DNA of 64,000 nucleotides, from contig CAVZZN010000003.1 in the NCBI GenBank assembly GCA_963779805.1, positions 558,001 to 622,000 of the forward strand, written 5' to 3'. This document shows positions 46,144 through 54,461 of this stretch, one piece after another. This stretch comes from CAIWHR01 sp963779805. GTDB taxonomy: Bacteria > Pseudomonadota > Gammaproteobacteria > Burkholderiales > Casimicrobiaceae. Each line of letters opens with the position of its first letter. Positions within the stretch are counted from its first letter, which is position 1. A program made the translations under genes and the position numbers. The notes beneath the pieces were generated by a model. The model was given only the letters and a program-made list of their open reading frames with translations. It did no database searches and had not been told where the DNA came from.

Positions 46144-47219
46144 GGCGTTGCCTCGGTTGGCGAGTTGCACGGTCGGATCATGCGGCGACCTCGTTGCCGT
46201 CCGCCAGCCGACGAGGAGGAGAGCCCGAACTCCGCCGCGATGAGCTCGTACGAGCGTCGGCGCGCAGCGGGATCGTGCGTCCAGGTGACGATCACGATCT
46301 CGTCGAGCTCGAAGGTCGCGGCGAGCTCGCGCAGGCGCTCGCCGACCTGCGAGGCGGTGCCGACGATGGCCTTGCTGCGCAGGGATTCGATGCGCGCAAG
46401 ATCCTCGGCCGTGTAGGGATACACCGCCGCTTCGTCGGGCGAGATGAGCGGCAGGCGGATGCCCTTCTCGAAACCGACGCGCCAGTGCTCGCGCGTGGCG
46501 AGCAGGCGCCGCGCCTGCGCTTCGGTATCGGCGGCGAGCGCCCACACGCAGATGGTCGCGAGCGGCCGCGGATAACGCGGGCTCGGCCGGTACAGGCTGC
46601 GGTAGAGCTGCAGCGCCTCTTGCGTGCCGCGGCCCTCGCTGAAGAAGTACGCGTACGCATACGGCAGCCCGAAATGCGCCGCAAGCTGCGCGCCGTAATC
46701 GGAGCTGCCGAGAATCCAGAGCTGCGGGACATGAGGCCCCCGCGGATGCGCAACGATGCTGCGAAACGGATGGTCGTCCGCGAGCGGCGTGCCCGCGAGC
46801 CAGCTTTGCAGCTCGAGGATCTGCTGCGGAAAGCGCTCGGCGGCGGCAGCGGCATCGGGATTGAGCGCGAATGCGGTGAGCCGATCCGAGCCGGGCGCGC
46901 GTCCCACGCCGAGATCGATGCGGCCCGGCGCGATCGCTTCGAGCACGCGGAACTGCTCGGCGACCTTGAGCGCGGAGTAGTGCGGCAGCATCACGCCCGC
47001 GCTGCCGATGCGGATGCGCGTGGTGGTGGCGGCGATCGCCGCCATCAGCACCTCGGGCGCGGTGCCGACGATGCTGCCGCTGTTGTGGTGCTCGGACACC
47101 CAGTAGCGGTGATACCCCAGCGCCTCGCAGTGCCGCGCGAGGGCCAGGGTTTCGCGGATCGACGCGTCCTCCGACCGCCCGCTGGCGGCCGTGGACTGGT
47201 CGAGCACCGACAGCTTCAT
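46140..47219 (-). CDS. LLM class flavin-dependent oxidoreductase
   Basis: A 359-residue luciferase-like monooxygenase fold protein. MKLSVLDQSTAASGRSEDAS, YHRYWVSEHHNSGSIVGTAP, IRIGSAGVMLPHYSALKVAE and GRIDLGVGRAPGSD are typical of the FMN-dependent LLM family annotated as alkane monooxygenase-like. It is the first of four overlapping genes, starts at 47219 and lies 10 bases after the OsmC stop. With the ABM gene next to it, a flavin-dependent oxidation is likely; the substrate is unknown. Confidence 0.92.
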   Translation of the reverse strand: MKLSVLDQSTAASGRSEDASIRETLALARHCEALGYHRYWVSEHHNSGSIVGTAPEVLMAAIAATTTRIRIGSAGVMLPHYSALKVAEQFRVLEAIAPGRIDLGVGRAPGSDRLTAFALNPDAAAAAERFPQQILELQSWLAGTPLADDHPFRSIVAHPRGPHVPQLWILGSSDYGAQLAAHFGLPYAYAYFFSEGRGTQEALQLYRSLYRPSPRYPRPLATICVWALAADTEAQARRLLATREHWRVGFEKGIRLPLISPDEAAVYPYTAEDLARIESLRSKAIVGTASQVGERLRELAATFELDEIVIVTWTHDPAARRRSYELIAAEFGLSSSSAGGRQRGRRMIRPCNSPTEATP

Positions 47220-47229
47220 CCGCGGCGGG

Positions 47230-47652
47230 TCAGGCGAGACGCGCGTCCATCGTGATGGTCGCGTTCAGCACGCGCGACACGGGACAGCCTTCCTTCGCCT
47301 TCTTGGCGGCGGCCTGGAACGCTTCGGCATCGGCGCCGGGGATGCTCGCCGTCACGTCCAGATGCACGGCCGTGATCGTGAACCCGGCGTCGGTCTTGTC
47401 CATCGTGACCGTTGCGGTGGTGTCGATGCTCTGTGCGGTCATGCCCGCGGCGCCGAGCTGGCCGGAGAGCGCCATCGAGAAGCAGCCCGCGTGCGCGGCC
47501 GCGATGAGCTCCTCCGGATTGGTGCCCACGCCGTTCTCGAAGCGCGTCGAGAACGAGTACTGGGTGTTCGACAGCACGTTGCTGTCGGTCGAGATCGTGC
47601 CCTTGCCGTCCTTGAGTCCGCCGCTCCAGCGCGCCGATGCCTTCCGCTTCAT
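47230..47652 (-). CDS. OsmC family peroxiredoxin
   Basis: A 140-residue OsmC-family hydroperoxide reductase. The two catalytic cysteines are in AHAGCFSMALSGQLG and KEGCPVSRVLNATI; GVGTNPEELIAAAHAG is the family signature. AGGAGA precedes the ATG by 5 bases. It detoxifies organic hydroperoxides using thiols. It lies 10 bases upstream of the LLM oxidoreductase and may share its promoter. Confidence 0.92.
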   Translation of the reverse strand: MKRKASARWSGGLKDGKGTISTDSNVLSNTQYSFSTRFENGVGTNPEELIAAAHAGCFSMALSGQLGAAGMTAQSIDTTATVTMDKTDAGFTITAVHLDVTASIPGADAEAFQAAAKKAKEGCPVSRVLNATITMDARLA

Positions 47653-47915
47653 GGGAGTTCTCCTGCCTGACGAGTGACCTTGATGGGCCGCGCGGCTCGC
47701 GCGCGGAACGCCGACATTACCACCCGCGCCTCCTCGGCGCGCGAGAGCGCATGATAGCGGCCTCGGGGTCGCCGGCGTGTTTTTCGCTTGCCCCGACCGG
47801 CCGGTTTCGGTACTGTGCGGCCTCTGCGCCGGGCCGGCCATCGATGCCTCGCGCGCATAACTGAAATGCCGCATCGAATGGTCCAGCCCGGCACCTCGTC
47901 CGAAACCGCTCCTCC

Positions 47916-48329
47916 GTGCCGCCGCCGTACGGGCCACGCATCGCGCACGGGCAAGCGCAGGCCATCATGGCGGCGGCCGAGAGCGAGGCGCTGCGCAACG
48001 GCTGGGCCGTGGCCATCGCCATCGTCGATTCCGCCGCACTGCTCGTCATGCTGCACAAGCTCGACGGCACGCAGCACTCGAGCGTGGAGGTCGCGATCGC
48101 CAAGGCGCAGACGGCCGTCAATTTCCGCAAGCCCACCAAGCACTACGAGGACGCCGTAGCGGCGGGAGGCGGCGGCCTGCGCTTTCTCGGCATGCCCGGG
48201 CTGGTGCCGCTCGAAGGCGGCTTCCCGATCGTGGTGAACGGCGAGATCGTCGGCGGCATCGGCGTGTCGGGCGTGCGGTCCGATCTGGACGCCCGCATCG
48301 CCACGGCCGGCATGGCGGCGATCGCCTGA
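47916..48329 (+). CDS. GlcG/HbpS family protein
   Basis: A protein of about 137 aa of the GlcG/HbpS (heme-binding) family: AQAIMAAAESEALRNGWAVA, IAIVDSAALLVMLHKLDGTQ and FPIVVNGEIVGGIGVSG are typical. The GTG at 47916 is used here because no better start is in frame. The N-terminus is uncertain and could be a few residues longer. Members bind heme or are encoded with glycolate-oxidation genes, but the function is not settled. It is followed after 13 bases by the NIPSNAP gene. Confidence 0.8.
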   Translation: MPPPYGPRIAHGQAQAIMAAAESEALRNGWAVAIAIVDSAALLVMLHKLDGTQHSSVEVAIAKAQTAVNFRKPTKHYEDAVAAGGGGLRFLGMPGLVPLEGGFPIVVNGEIVGGIGVSGVRSDLDARIATAGMAAIA

Positions 48330-48342
48330 ACGAAAGCGACGC

Positions 48343-48660
48343 ATGATCTTCGACCTGCGCATCTACACCCTCGACAACGCGAAGTTCGGCGAATGGCTGA
48401 AGCTCTACGCGGAGCTCGGCCATCACGTGCAGGTGCGCCATTGCGGCGAGCCCGTGTTCTATGCGACCACCGAGGTCGGGACCCTCAATCAGGTGGTGCA
48501 CGTGTGGAAGTACGAAAGCCAGGCCGACCGCGAGCGCCGTCGCGACGCGCTGATGGCCGATCCCGAATTCCAGGCATACCTCGCGAAGAGCCGTGCGCTC
48601 GGTGCCCATCGGCACCAGGAATGCCGCATCCTCAAATCGACCGCCTTCTCGCCGCTCTAG
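48343..48660 (+). CDS. NIPSNAP family protein
   Basis: A 105-residue ferredoxin-like alpha/beta protein starting MIFDLRIYTLDNAKFGEWLK, with NQVVHVWKYESQADRERRRD and PEFQAYLAKSRAL, the NIPSNAP signature. Bacterial members are usually adjacent to catabolic genes but their activity is not known. It sits between GlcG-like and aroE-like genes, 5 bases before the latter, so the three may be one operon. Confidence 0.88.
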   Translation: MIFDLRIYTLDNAKFGEWLKLYAELGHHVQVRHCGEPVFYATTEVGTLNQVVHVWKYESQADRERRRDALMADPEFQAYLAKSRALGAHRHQECRILKSTAFSPL

Positions 48661-48665
48661 CCGTC

Positions 48666-49634
48666 ATGACCACCTCGATTCCCCGCGCCTGCGTGATGGG
48701 CCACCCGGTGTCGCAATCGCGCTCGCCGATGATCCACGGCTATTGGCTCGAGCAGCTCGGCATCGCGGGCGCCTACGAGCTGAAGGACGTCACGCCGGAG
48801 GCCTTCCCCGAGTTCCTCACCCATCTCGCGAAGTACGGGTACGTCGGCGGCAACGTCACGATCCCGCACAAGGAAGCCGCGTTCGAGCTGGTGGACCAGC
48901 GCGACCCGGCAGCCGAATCCATCGGCGCGGTGAACACGGTGTGGCTCGACGGTCCGCGCCTCATGGGCGGCAACTCGGACGCCCACGGGTTCATCGCGAA
49001 CCTCGACGACACGGCGCCCGGTTGGGACGTCGCCAACGGGCACGCGGTGGTCCTCGGCGCGGGTGGCGCCGCACGCGCGGTCGCGTACGGCCTCATCGCG
49101 CGCGGCCTGCAGGTCACGTTCGTCAACCGCACGTTCGAGCGCGCGGTGAATCTCGCGTCGAAGTTCGGTCACGGCGCGGTGGCCGCCCACTACGACGAAG
49201 TGCCGCCGTTGCTGCGCAAGGCGGACCTGCTCGTCAATTGCACGTCGCTCGGCATGATCGGCAAGCCGCCGCTCGAGATCGACCTCGCGCCGCTGCCGCG
49301 CGATGCGGTCGTCGCGGACGTGGTGTACGTTCCGCTGGAGACCGCGCTGCTCGAGGCGGCGAAGGCGCGGGGCCACCGCACCGTCGACGGCCTCGGCATG
49401 CTGTTGCAGCAGGCAGGCTACGGCTTCCAGCGCTGGTTCGGCGCCGCGCCCACCGTCACGCCGGAGCTGCGCGCACTGGTCGAGGCCGACATTCGCGCCA
49501 AGACGCCGGGGCTTGAGTGCGGGCGATTACCGCACAAGCGTTCGGCCCATGCATTGACTGTCCCCGGGCAACGCCTCAGATTCCCACGCGCAGCCGGCGA
49601 TCACGCGCGCACGGTGGCCATCGGCGAACCGTGA
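48666..49634 (+). CDS. Shikimate dehydrogenase-like protein with C-terminal extension
   Basis: A 322-residue AroE-family NADP oxidoreductase. PVSQSRSPMIHGYWLEQLGI, GNVTIPHKEAAFEL with the catalytic Lys, GGNSDAHGFIANLDD with the catalytic Asp, VVLGAGGAARAVAYGLIARG as the Rossmann loop and GLGMLLQQAGYGFQRWFG are clear. The last roughly 40 residues after ADIRAKTPGL are rich in Arg and Pro and unlike AroE. They may come from a lost stop codon or a frameshift. The variant NSD instead of NTD and the catabolic neighbours suggest it could be a quinate/shikimate or related dehydrogenase rather than the biosynthetic AroE. Confidence 0.8.
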   Translation: MTTSIPRACVMGHPVSQSRSPMIHGYWLEQLGIAGAYELKDVTPEAFPEFLTHLAKYGYVGGNVTIPHKEAAFELVDQRDPAAESIGAVNTVWLDGPRLMGGNSDAHGFIANLDDTAPGWDVANGHAVVLGAGGAARAVAYGLIARGLQVTFVNRTFERAVNLASKFGHGAVAAHYDEVPPLLRKADLLVNCTSLGMIGKPPLEIDLAPLPRDAVVADVVYVPLETALLEAAKARGHRTVDGLGMLLQQAGYGFQRWFGAAPTVTPELRALVEADIRAKTPGLECGRLPHKRSAHALTVPGQRLRFPRAAGDHARTVAIGEP

Positions 49635-49707
49635 AAAATTTGCTATCGTGACCGGCTTCAGGGCCGACCGAGAGCCCGCCGCATCCCCACCCACCAAGGA
49701 GGAACCC

Positions 49708-50856
49708 GTGACCAAGTCCTGGATCAGCGCGCTCGCCGCAGCCGCATTCTGCCTCGCTGCCGGCGCAGCCCATGCGCAGCAGACCGTCAAGATGCCGATC
49801 GTGATCGAGCTCTCCGGGCCTGGCGCCGTGTCGGGCACGAACTTCCGCGACGGTGCGTTGCTCGCGATCGACGAGATCAACGAGAAGGGCGGCATCCTCG
49901 GGCGCAAGATCGTCGCGCCGCAGTCGGACACGCAGAGCAATCCGGGCATCTCGCGTGCCCAGGTGCAGAAGGCCATCGACAGCGATCCGTACGTCATCCT
50001 CGGTCCGGTGTTCTCGGGCTCGGTGAAGGTGAACATGGTGCTCGCGCAGCAGGCCGAGATCCCGCAGTTCACGGGCGCCGAAGCCGCCGACATCACGGAA
50101 GCGGGCAATCCGTACATCTTCCGCACGTCGTTCGGCCAGCAGATGAGCATGCCCAAGATCGCGAACTACATGCGCGACGGCGTGAAGGCCAAGACGGTCG
50201 CGATCGTGTGGGTGAACAACGACTTCGGCAAGGGCGGGCGCGACAGCTTCGTCAAGGAGATGGCCAAGCGCAACATCAAGGTCGTCGCGGACGTGTCCAC
50301 GGAGCAGGGCCAGGTCGATTTCGCGGCGGACGTGGTGAAGGTCAAGGCCGCCAACGCCGACGCGATCTTCGTCTACACCAACGAAGAGGAAAGCGCGCGC
50401 TTCCTGCGCGAGGCGCGCAAGCAGGGCATCAACAAGCCGCTGATCGGCGAGACCACGCTGCTCGGCCAGAAGGTGATCGAGCTCGCAGGCGACGCCGCCA
50501 ACGGCGTGCGCGGCCACGTGGGGCTCACGATCGATGCGCCGATCCCGGCCATCACCCAGTTCCGCGACAAGTTCAAGAAGCGCTACAACTACCTGCCCGA
50601 TCACAACGGCATCAAGGGCTACACCGCGGTCTACGCGGTCAAGTACGTGACCCAGAAGATGGGCAAGTTCGACCGCAAGCTGCTCGCGAAGACGATGCAC
50701 GGCCTCACCATCACGCCGCAGCAGGAGCCCGGCATCCTCATGGAGACGACGTGGGACGCCCACGGGGACATCGACCGCGCCAGCTTCCTCGCGGAAGTCG
50801 TGAACGGCAAGCAGAAGATCGTCGCGACGCTGCCGAAGCTCGGCATCGTCAAGTAA
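49708..50856 (+). CDS. livJ: Branched-chain amino acid ABC transporter substrate-binding protein
   Basis: A 382-residue periplasmic binding protein of the Leu/Ile/Val (LivJ-like) family. The GTG at 49708 has AAGGAGGAA upstream and encodes a signal peptide (ALAAAAFCLAAGAAHAQ). VIELSGPGAVSGTNFRDGAL and AIDEINEKGGILGRKI are the family N-terminus. It is separated from the permease genes by a strong hairpin with a T tail, so it would be made in excess over the other subunits. The ligand may be an amino acid or an aromatic or aliphatic acid. Confidence 0.9.
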   Translation: MTKSWISALAAAAFCLAAGAAHAQQTVKMPIVIELSGPGAVSGTNFRDGALLAIDEINEKGGILGRKIVAPQSDTQSNPGISRAQVQKAIDSDPYVILGPVFSGSVKVNMVLAQQAEIPQFTGAEAADITEAGNPYIFRTSFGQQMSMPKIANYMRDGVKAKTVAIVWVNNDFGKGGRDSFVKEMAKRNIKVVADVSTEQGQVDFAADVVKVKAANADAIFVYTNEEESARFLREARKQGINKPLIGETTLLGQKVIELAGDAANGVRGHVGLTIDAPIPAITQFRDKFKKRYNYLPDHNGIKGYTAVYAVKYVTQKMGKFDRKLLAKTMHGLTITPQQEPGILMETTWDAHGDIDRASFLAEVVNGKQKIVATLPKLGIVK

Positions 50857-50876
50857 GCGTCGCCACCGCGGTGAAC

Positions 50877-50900
50877 AGGGCCGGCGCTGCCGGCCCTTTT
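50877..50900 (+). terminator. Partial terminator/attenuator between livJ and livH
   Basis: AGGGCCGGC and GCCGGCCCT form a perfect 9-bp stem with a 3-base loop (GCT) directly followed by TTT. It lies 20 bases after the livJ stop and 17 bases before the livH start. Read-through would give lower expression of livHMGF than livJ, as in other binding-protein ABC operons. Confidence 0.75.
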
Positions 50901-50917
50901 GCGCAACGGAGCCTCTC

Positions 50918-51796
50918 CTGAGCGAACTCCTGCAGCTCGTCGTCGCGGGCATCGCGACCGGGGCCATCTACGCCCTGGTCGCGGTGGGCTTCGTGCTGGT
51001 CTGGCAGACGTCGCAGACCATCAATTTCGCGCAGGGCGAGTTCGTGATGCTGCCCGCGTTCTTCGTGCTGGCGGCGATGAAGTTCGGCGGCGCGTCGTTT
51101 CCGGTCGCGCTCGCCATCGGTCTTCTCGCGTCGCTGCTCGTGCTCGGCGTGCTGTTCAAGCGCGTGATCGTCGATCCGGTGATCCGGCACGGCGTGCTGC
51201 CGCTCGTCATCTCGAGCATCGCCCTCGCCCTGTTCATGAAGGAAAGCGTGAAGGAGTTCTACGCTGCGGAGGCGCAGCCCTTTCCCGCGCTCTGGGCGAC
51301 GACCAACCTGCACGTCGGCACCGCCGTCGTCTCGGTGCAGAACCTCGTCATCATCGCCGTGGCCGTGGTCGCGGTGGTCGCCTTGCAGATCTTCCTCGCG
51401 GGGACGCGCACCGGCCGCTGCATGCAGGCCACGGCGCAGAATCCGTTGCTCGCGCGCATCCTCGGCGTGCGCGTCGACCGCATGATCCTCTACACGTTCC
51501 TGATCAATGCGGCGCTCGTCGCGCTGGCGTCGTTCCTGATCAGCCCGATCTATCTCGCCAAGTTCACCAACGGCGAGACGCTCGGACTCGCGGCGTTCAT
51601 CGCAGCCATCGTGGGCGGCTTCAATCAGGTGCGCGGCGCCATCCTCGGCGGGTTGCTGCTCGGCGTGCTCGACAACATCGTCGCGGCGTACCTGTCGGCG
51701 CCCTATCGCGCGGCCATCCCGCTGTTCCTGCTGATCGCGGTGATCCTGTTCCGTCCGCAAGGCCTGCTCGGCCGCGCGGAGGAGCGCACGGTATGA
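50918..51796 (+). CDS. livH: Branched-chain amino acid ABC permease LivH-like
   Basis: A hydrophobic protein of about 292 aa. LLQLVVAGIATGAIYALVAV, GFVLVWQTSQTINFAQGEFV and FIAAIVGGFNQVRGAILGGL are the LivH core. No ATG/GTG/TTG precedes the conserved N-terminus in frame. The best start is a CTG at 50918 (LSELLQ) with GGAG 7 bases upstream; a CTG start or a miscalled ATG are both possible. A GTG at 50984 would remove the first TM segment. It follows the attenuator and precedes livM by 7 bases. Confidence 0.85.
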   Translation: MSELLQLVVAGIATGAIYALVAVGFVLVWQTSQTINFAQGEFVMLPAFFVLAAMKFGGASFPVALAIGLLASLLVLGVLFKRVIVDPVIRHGVLPLVISSIALALFMKESVKEFYAAEAQPFPALWATTNLHVGTAVVSVQNLVIIAVAVVAVVALQIFLAGTRTGRCMQATAQNPLLARILGVRVDRMILYTFLINAALVALASFLISPIYLAKFTNGETLGLAAFIAAIVGGFNQVRGAILGGLLLGVLDNIVAAYLSAPYRAAIPLFLLIAVILFRPQGLLGRAEERTV

Positions 51797-51803
51797 CTTC
51801 GCG

Positions 51804-52800
51804 ATGACTTCGGCACGCTGGCGCACGCCTCTCCTCGTCGCCGCGACGGTCGCGCTCGTCGGCGCGCCGTGGCTGCTGAAGCCCTACGGCATCTACCTGC
51901 TCACGATGTGGGCGATCATGACGATCGCCGCCATCGGCCTCAACCTGACGCTGGGCTATGCGGGGCAGATCTCCCTCGCGCAGGGCGCGTTCGTCGGTGT
52001 CGGCGCGTACACGGCGGCGATCCTCACCACGCACGGCAGCTCGTACCCGGTCGCGTTCCTGCTCGGGCCGCTGCTGTGCCTCGTGATCGGCTGGCTGCTC
52101 GGCTACCCCGCGCTGCGCGTGCAGCATCACTACCTCGCGTTCGTGACGCTCGCCTTCTCCACGCTCGTGTTCCTGGTCTTCCGCAACGAGGAGTGGCTGA
52201 CGAAGGGCATCTACGGGATCTCCGGCATTCCGCGTCCGAACGTGCTCGGCTGGTCGACCTTGCCGCCGCGCGACTTCTACTACTTCTCGCTCGCGGTGCT
52301 GGCGCTGGTGTCGCTCGCGACGTGGTGGCTGGTGCGCTCGCCCTGGGGCCGCGCGTTCATGGCGCTGCGCGAGAATCCCGTGCGCGCGTCCTCGCTCGGC
52401 GTCGACACCCGGCGCTACACGCTGCTCGCGTTCGCGATCGGCTCCGCGCTGGGCGGCATCGCCGGCGTGCTCTATGCGCCGCTGGTGCAGTTCATCGATC
52501 CGAGCCCCTTCACGCTCGGGCTGTCGCTCAACCTGCTGCTCATGGTGATCGCCGGCGGATCGGGCTATTTCCTCGGGCCCGTTCGTCGGCGCCTTCGTCT
52601 CGGTGCTGCTGCCCGAGTGGCTGCGCTTCACCGAAGGGCTGTACCTGATGCTGTACTCGGTGTTCGTGATGGTGCTGATCGCGTTCTGCCCCTCGGGCCT
52701 GCTCGGCCTGGGCGAGCGCCTTGCGCGACCGCGCAAGGCCGCAGCCGCGGCCGGGCCCGCTGCGACGACTCCCGACCCCGTCGACGAGCGTGCCGCATGA
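51804..52800 (+). CDS. livM: Branched-chain amino acid ABC permease LivM-like (one frameshift)
   Basis: An inner-membrane permease of about 331 aa. LTMWAIMTIAAIGLNLTLGY, AGQISLAQGAFVGVGAYTAA and MALRENPVRASSLGVDTRRY are the LivM signatures. One extra base near 52580 (after LGP) splits the last 70 residues; length is 3n+1. The stop overlaps the livG ATG as ATGA. The Pro/Ala-rich tail (ARPRKAAAAAGPAATT) is common in this family. Confidence 0.92.
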
Positions 52801-53618
52801 GCGACGTGAGCCGAGCCGCTTCGGACCCACGCTCGAGTGCGAGCCCGGCGGCGAACGGCGCCTCGCCTGCGAGCGCCGCCGCGGTGCTCGACGTGCGCGA
52901 TCTCACCAAGCGCTTCGGCGGCATCACCGCCGTCGACGATGTGTCCTTCGACGTGAAGCAGGGCGAGATCCTCGGCATCATCGGCCCCAACGGCTCCGGC
53001 AAGTCGACGCTGTTCAACTGCATCCTGGGCCAGCTCCAGCCCACCTCCGGCGAGGTGCGCGTCGCGGGCCGCACGATCACCGGAATGCGCCCATCGGAGC
53101 TCAACCGGCTCGGCATCGGGCGCACGTTCCAGCTCCTGCAGGTGTTCCCGCAGCTCACCGTGCGCGAGAACCTGATCCTCGCCGGGCAGGAGCACCGCGG
53201 GTCCATGTGGTCGCGGTTGTTCGGCCCGCGCGACGCGGGGCTCACCGCGGACGCCGACCGCATGATCGGCTTCTTCCGGCTGTCGCACCTTGCGGACGAG
53301 AAGGCCGGCGCGTTGAGCTACGGCCAGCAGAAGCTCCTCGACGCCGCCATGGCATTCATGGCCGGACCGCGTCTGGTGCTGCTCGACGAGCCCGCGGGCG
53401 GCGTGAATCCCACGATGCTCGCGGGCTTGCGCGAGCGCCTGCGCGCCATCAATGCGGCCGAGAAGGCCACGTTCGTGGTGATCGAGCACAACATGGAATT
53501 CGTGATGGCGCTGTGCACGCGCATCCTCGTGCTCGCGGAAGGGCGGATCATCGCCGCCGGGCCGCCGGAGAGCGTGCGCAACAATCCGGCCGTCATCGAA
53601 GCCTACCTGGGGCGCTGA
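52797..53618 (+). CDS. livG: Branched-chain amino acid ABC ATPase LivG-like
   Basis: A 273-residue ABC ATPase. It has Walker A IIGPNGSGKSTLFNCI, the signature LSYGQQKLL, Walker B RLVLLDEPAGGVNP and the H-loop FVVIEHNMEF. The N-terminal 25 residues are a low-complexity lead. It overlaps livM by 4 bases and precedes livF by 4. The gene is intact. Confidence 0.94.
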   Translation: MSDVSRAASDPRSSASPAANGASPASAAAVLDVRDLTKRFGGITAVDDVSFDVKQGEILGIIGPNGSGKSTLFNCILGQLQPTSGEVRVAGRTITGMRPSELNRLGIGRTFQLLQVFPQLTVRENLILAGQEHRGSMWSRLFGPRDAGLTADADRMIGFFRLSHLADEKAGALSYGQQKLLDAAMAFMAGPRLVLLDEPAGGVNPTMLAGLRERLRAINAAEKATFVVIEHNMEFVMALCTRILVLAEGRIIAAGPPESVRNNPAVIEAYLGR

Positions 53619-53622
53619 CGCG

Positions 53623-54398
53623 ATGGTCCAGTCCGCGACGGCCGCCGTTGCCGCCCCCGCCCCGGCGCTTCCGCTCCTTGCGCTCGAGGACGTGGTCGCC
53701 GGCTACGGCAAGATGATGGTGCTGCAGGGCACGCGCTTCGAGGTGAAGCGCGGCACGATCACCACCATCATCGGACCGAACGGTGCGGGCAAGTCGACGG
53801 TGTTCAAGGCGGTGTTCGGGATGCTGCGCGTGCAGCGCGGCCGCATCGCGTTCGACGGCGCGGACATCACCAATCGCGACGCCGCGCGCGCTGATCGAAG
53901 CGGGCATCTCCTACGTCCCCCAGGGGCGCAACATCTTTCCCGAGCTTTCGGTGCGGCACAACCTCGAGCTCGGCGGCGTTGCCGCCGGCGACCAGCGCGA
54001 GATCGGCCATCGCGTGGAGGGCCTGCTCGCGCGCTTTCCCGATGCTGCGGCAGAAGGCCAATGCGCAGGCGTCGACGCTCTCGGGCGGCCAGCAGAAGCT
54101 GCTCGAGATCGCGCGCAGCCTGCTGCTCGACCCCAAGCTCATGCTGATCGACGAGCCCTCGATCGGGCTTTCGCCGCTGCTCGTCCAGGAAACCTTCGCG
54201 ATCCTGCGCGAGCTGCGCGACAAGGGCATGACCATCCTCATGGTCGAGCAGAACGCCAAGAGCGCGCTCGAGCTTTCGGATTACGGGATCGTGCTCGAGC
54301 TCGGACGCACCCGAATGGTGGACGACGCGGCAAAGATCCTCGCCGATCCGCGCATCGGGCACCTGTTCCTGGGCGCCACCATCGCCCCCGAGCGCTAG
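53623..54398 (+). CDS. livF: Branched-chain amino acid ABC ATPase LivF-like (two frameshifts)
   Basis: An ABC ATPase of about 257 aa with Walker A IIGPNGAGKSTVFKAV, ISYVPQGRNIFPELSVRHNL (the LivF Q-loop region), the signature LSGGQQKLLEIARSLL and Walker B LMLIDEPSIGLSP. Extra bases near 53890 and 54050 split it into three frames; length is 3n+2, as expected for two insertions. It is the last gene of livJHMGF. The stop is 13 bases before the third GACCCTGGGT repeat cluster. Confidence 0.92.
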
Positions 54399-54410
54399 TG
54401 GCGCCTCTGC

Positions 54411-54446
54411 GTTGACCATGGGTTGACACCCGGGTCGACCCTGGGT
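54411..54446. repeat. Intergenic cluster of GACCCTGGGT-type repeats, copy 3
   Basis: GTTGACCATGGGT, TGACACCCGGGTC and GACCCTGGGT follow one another between livF and the M4 protease gene. The exact 10-mer at 54437-54446 is shared with clusters at 19671 and 22503. The cluster lies just upstream of the Shine-Dalgarno of the protease gene. Confidence 0.6.
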
Positions 54447-54461
54447 GAGATGGAGGATGTG

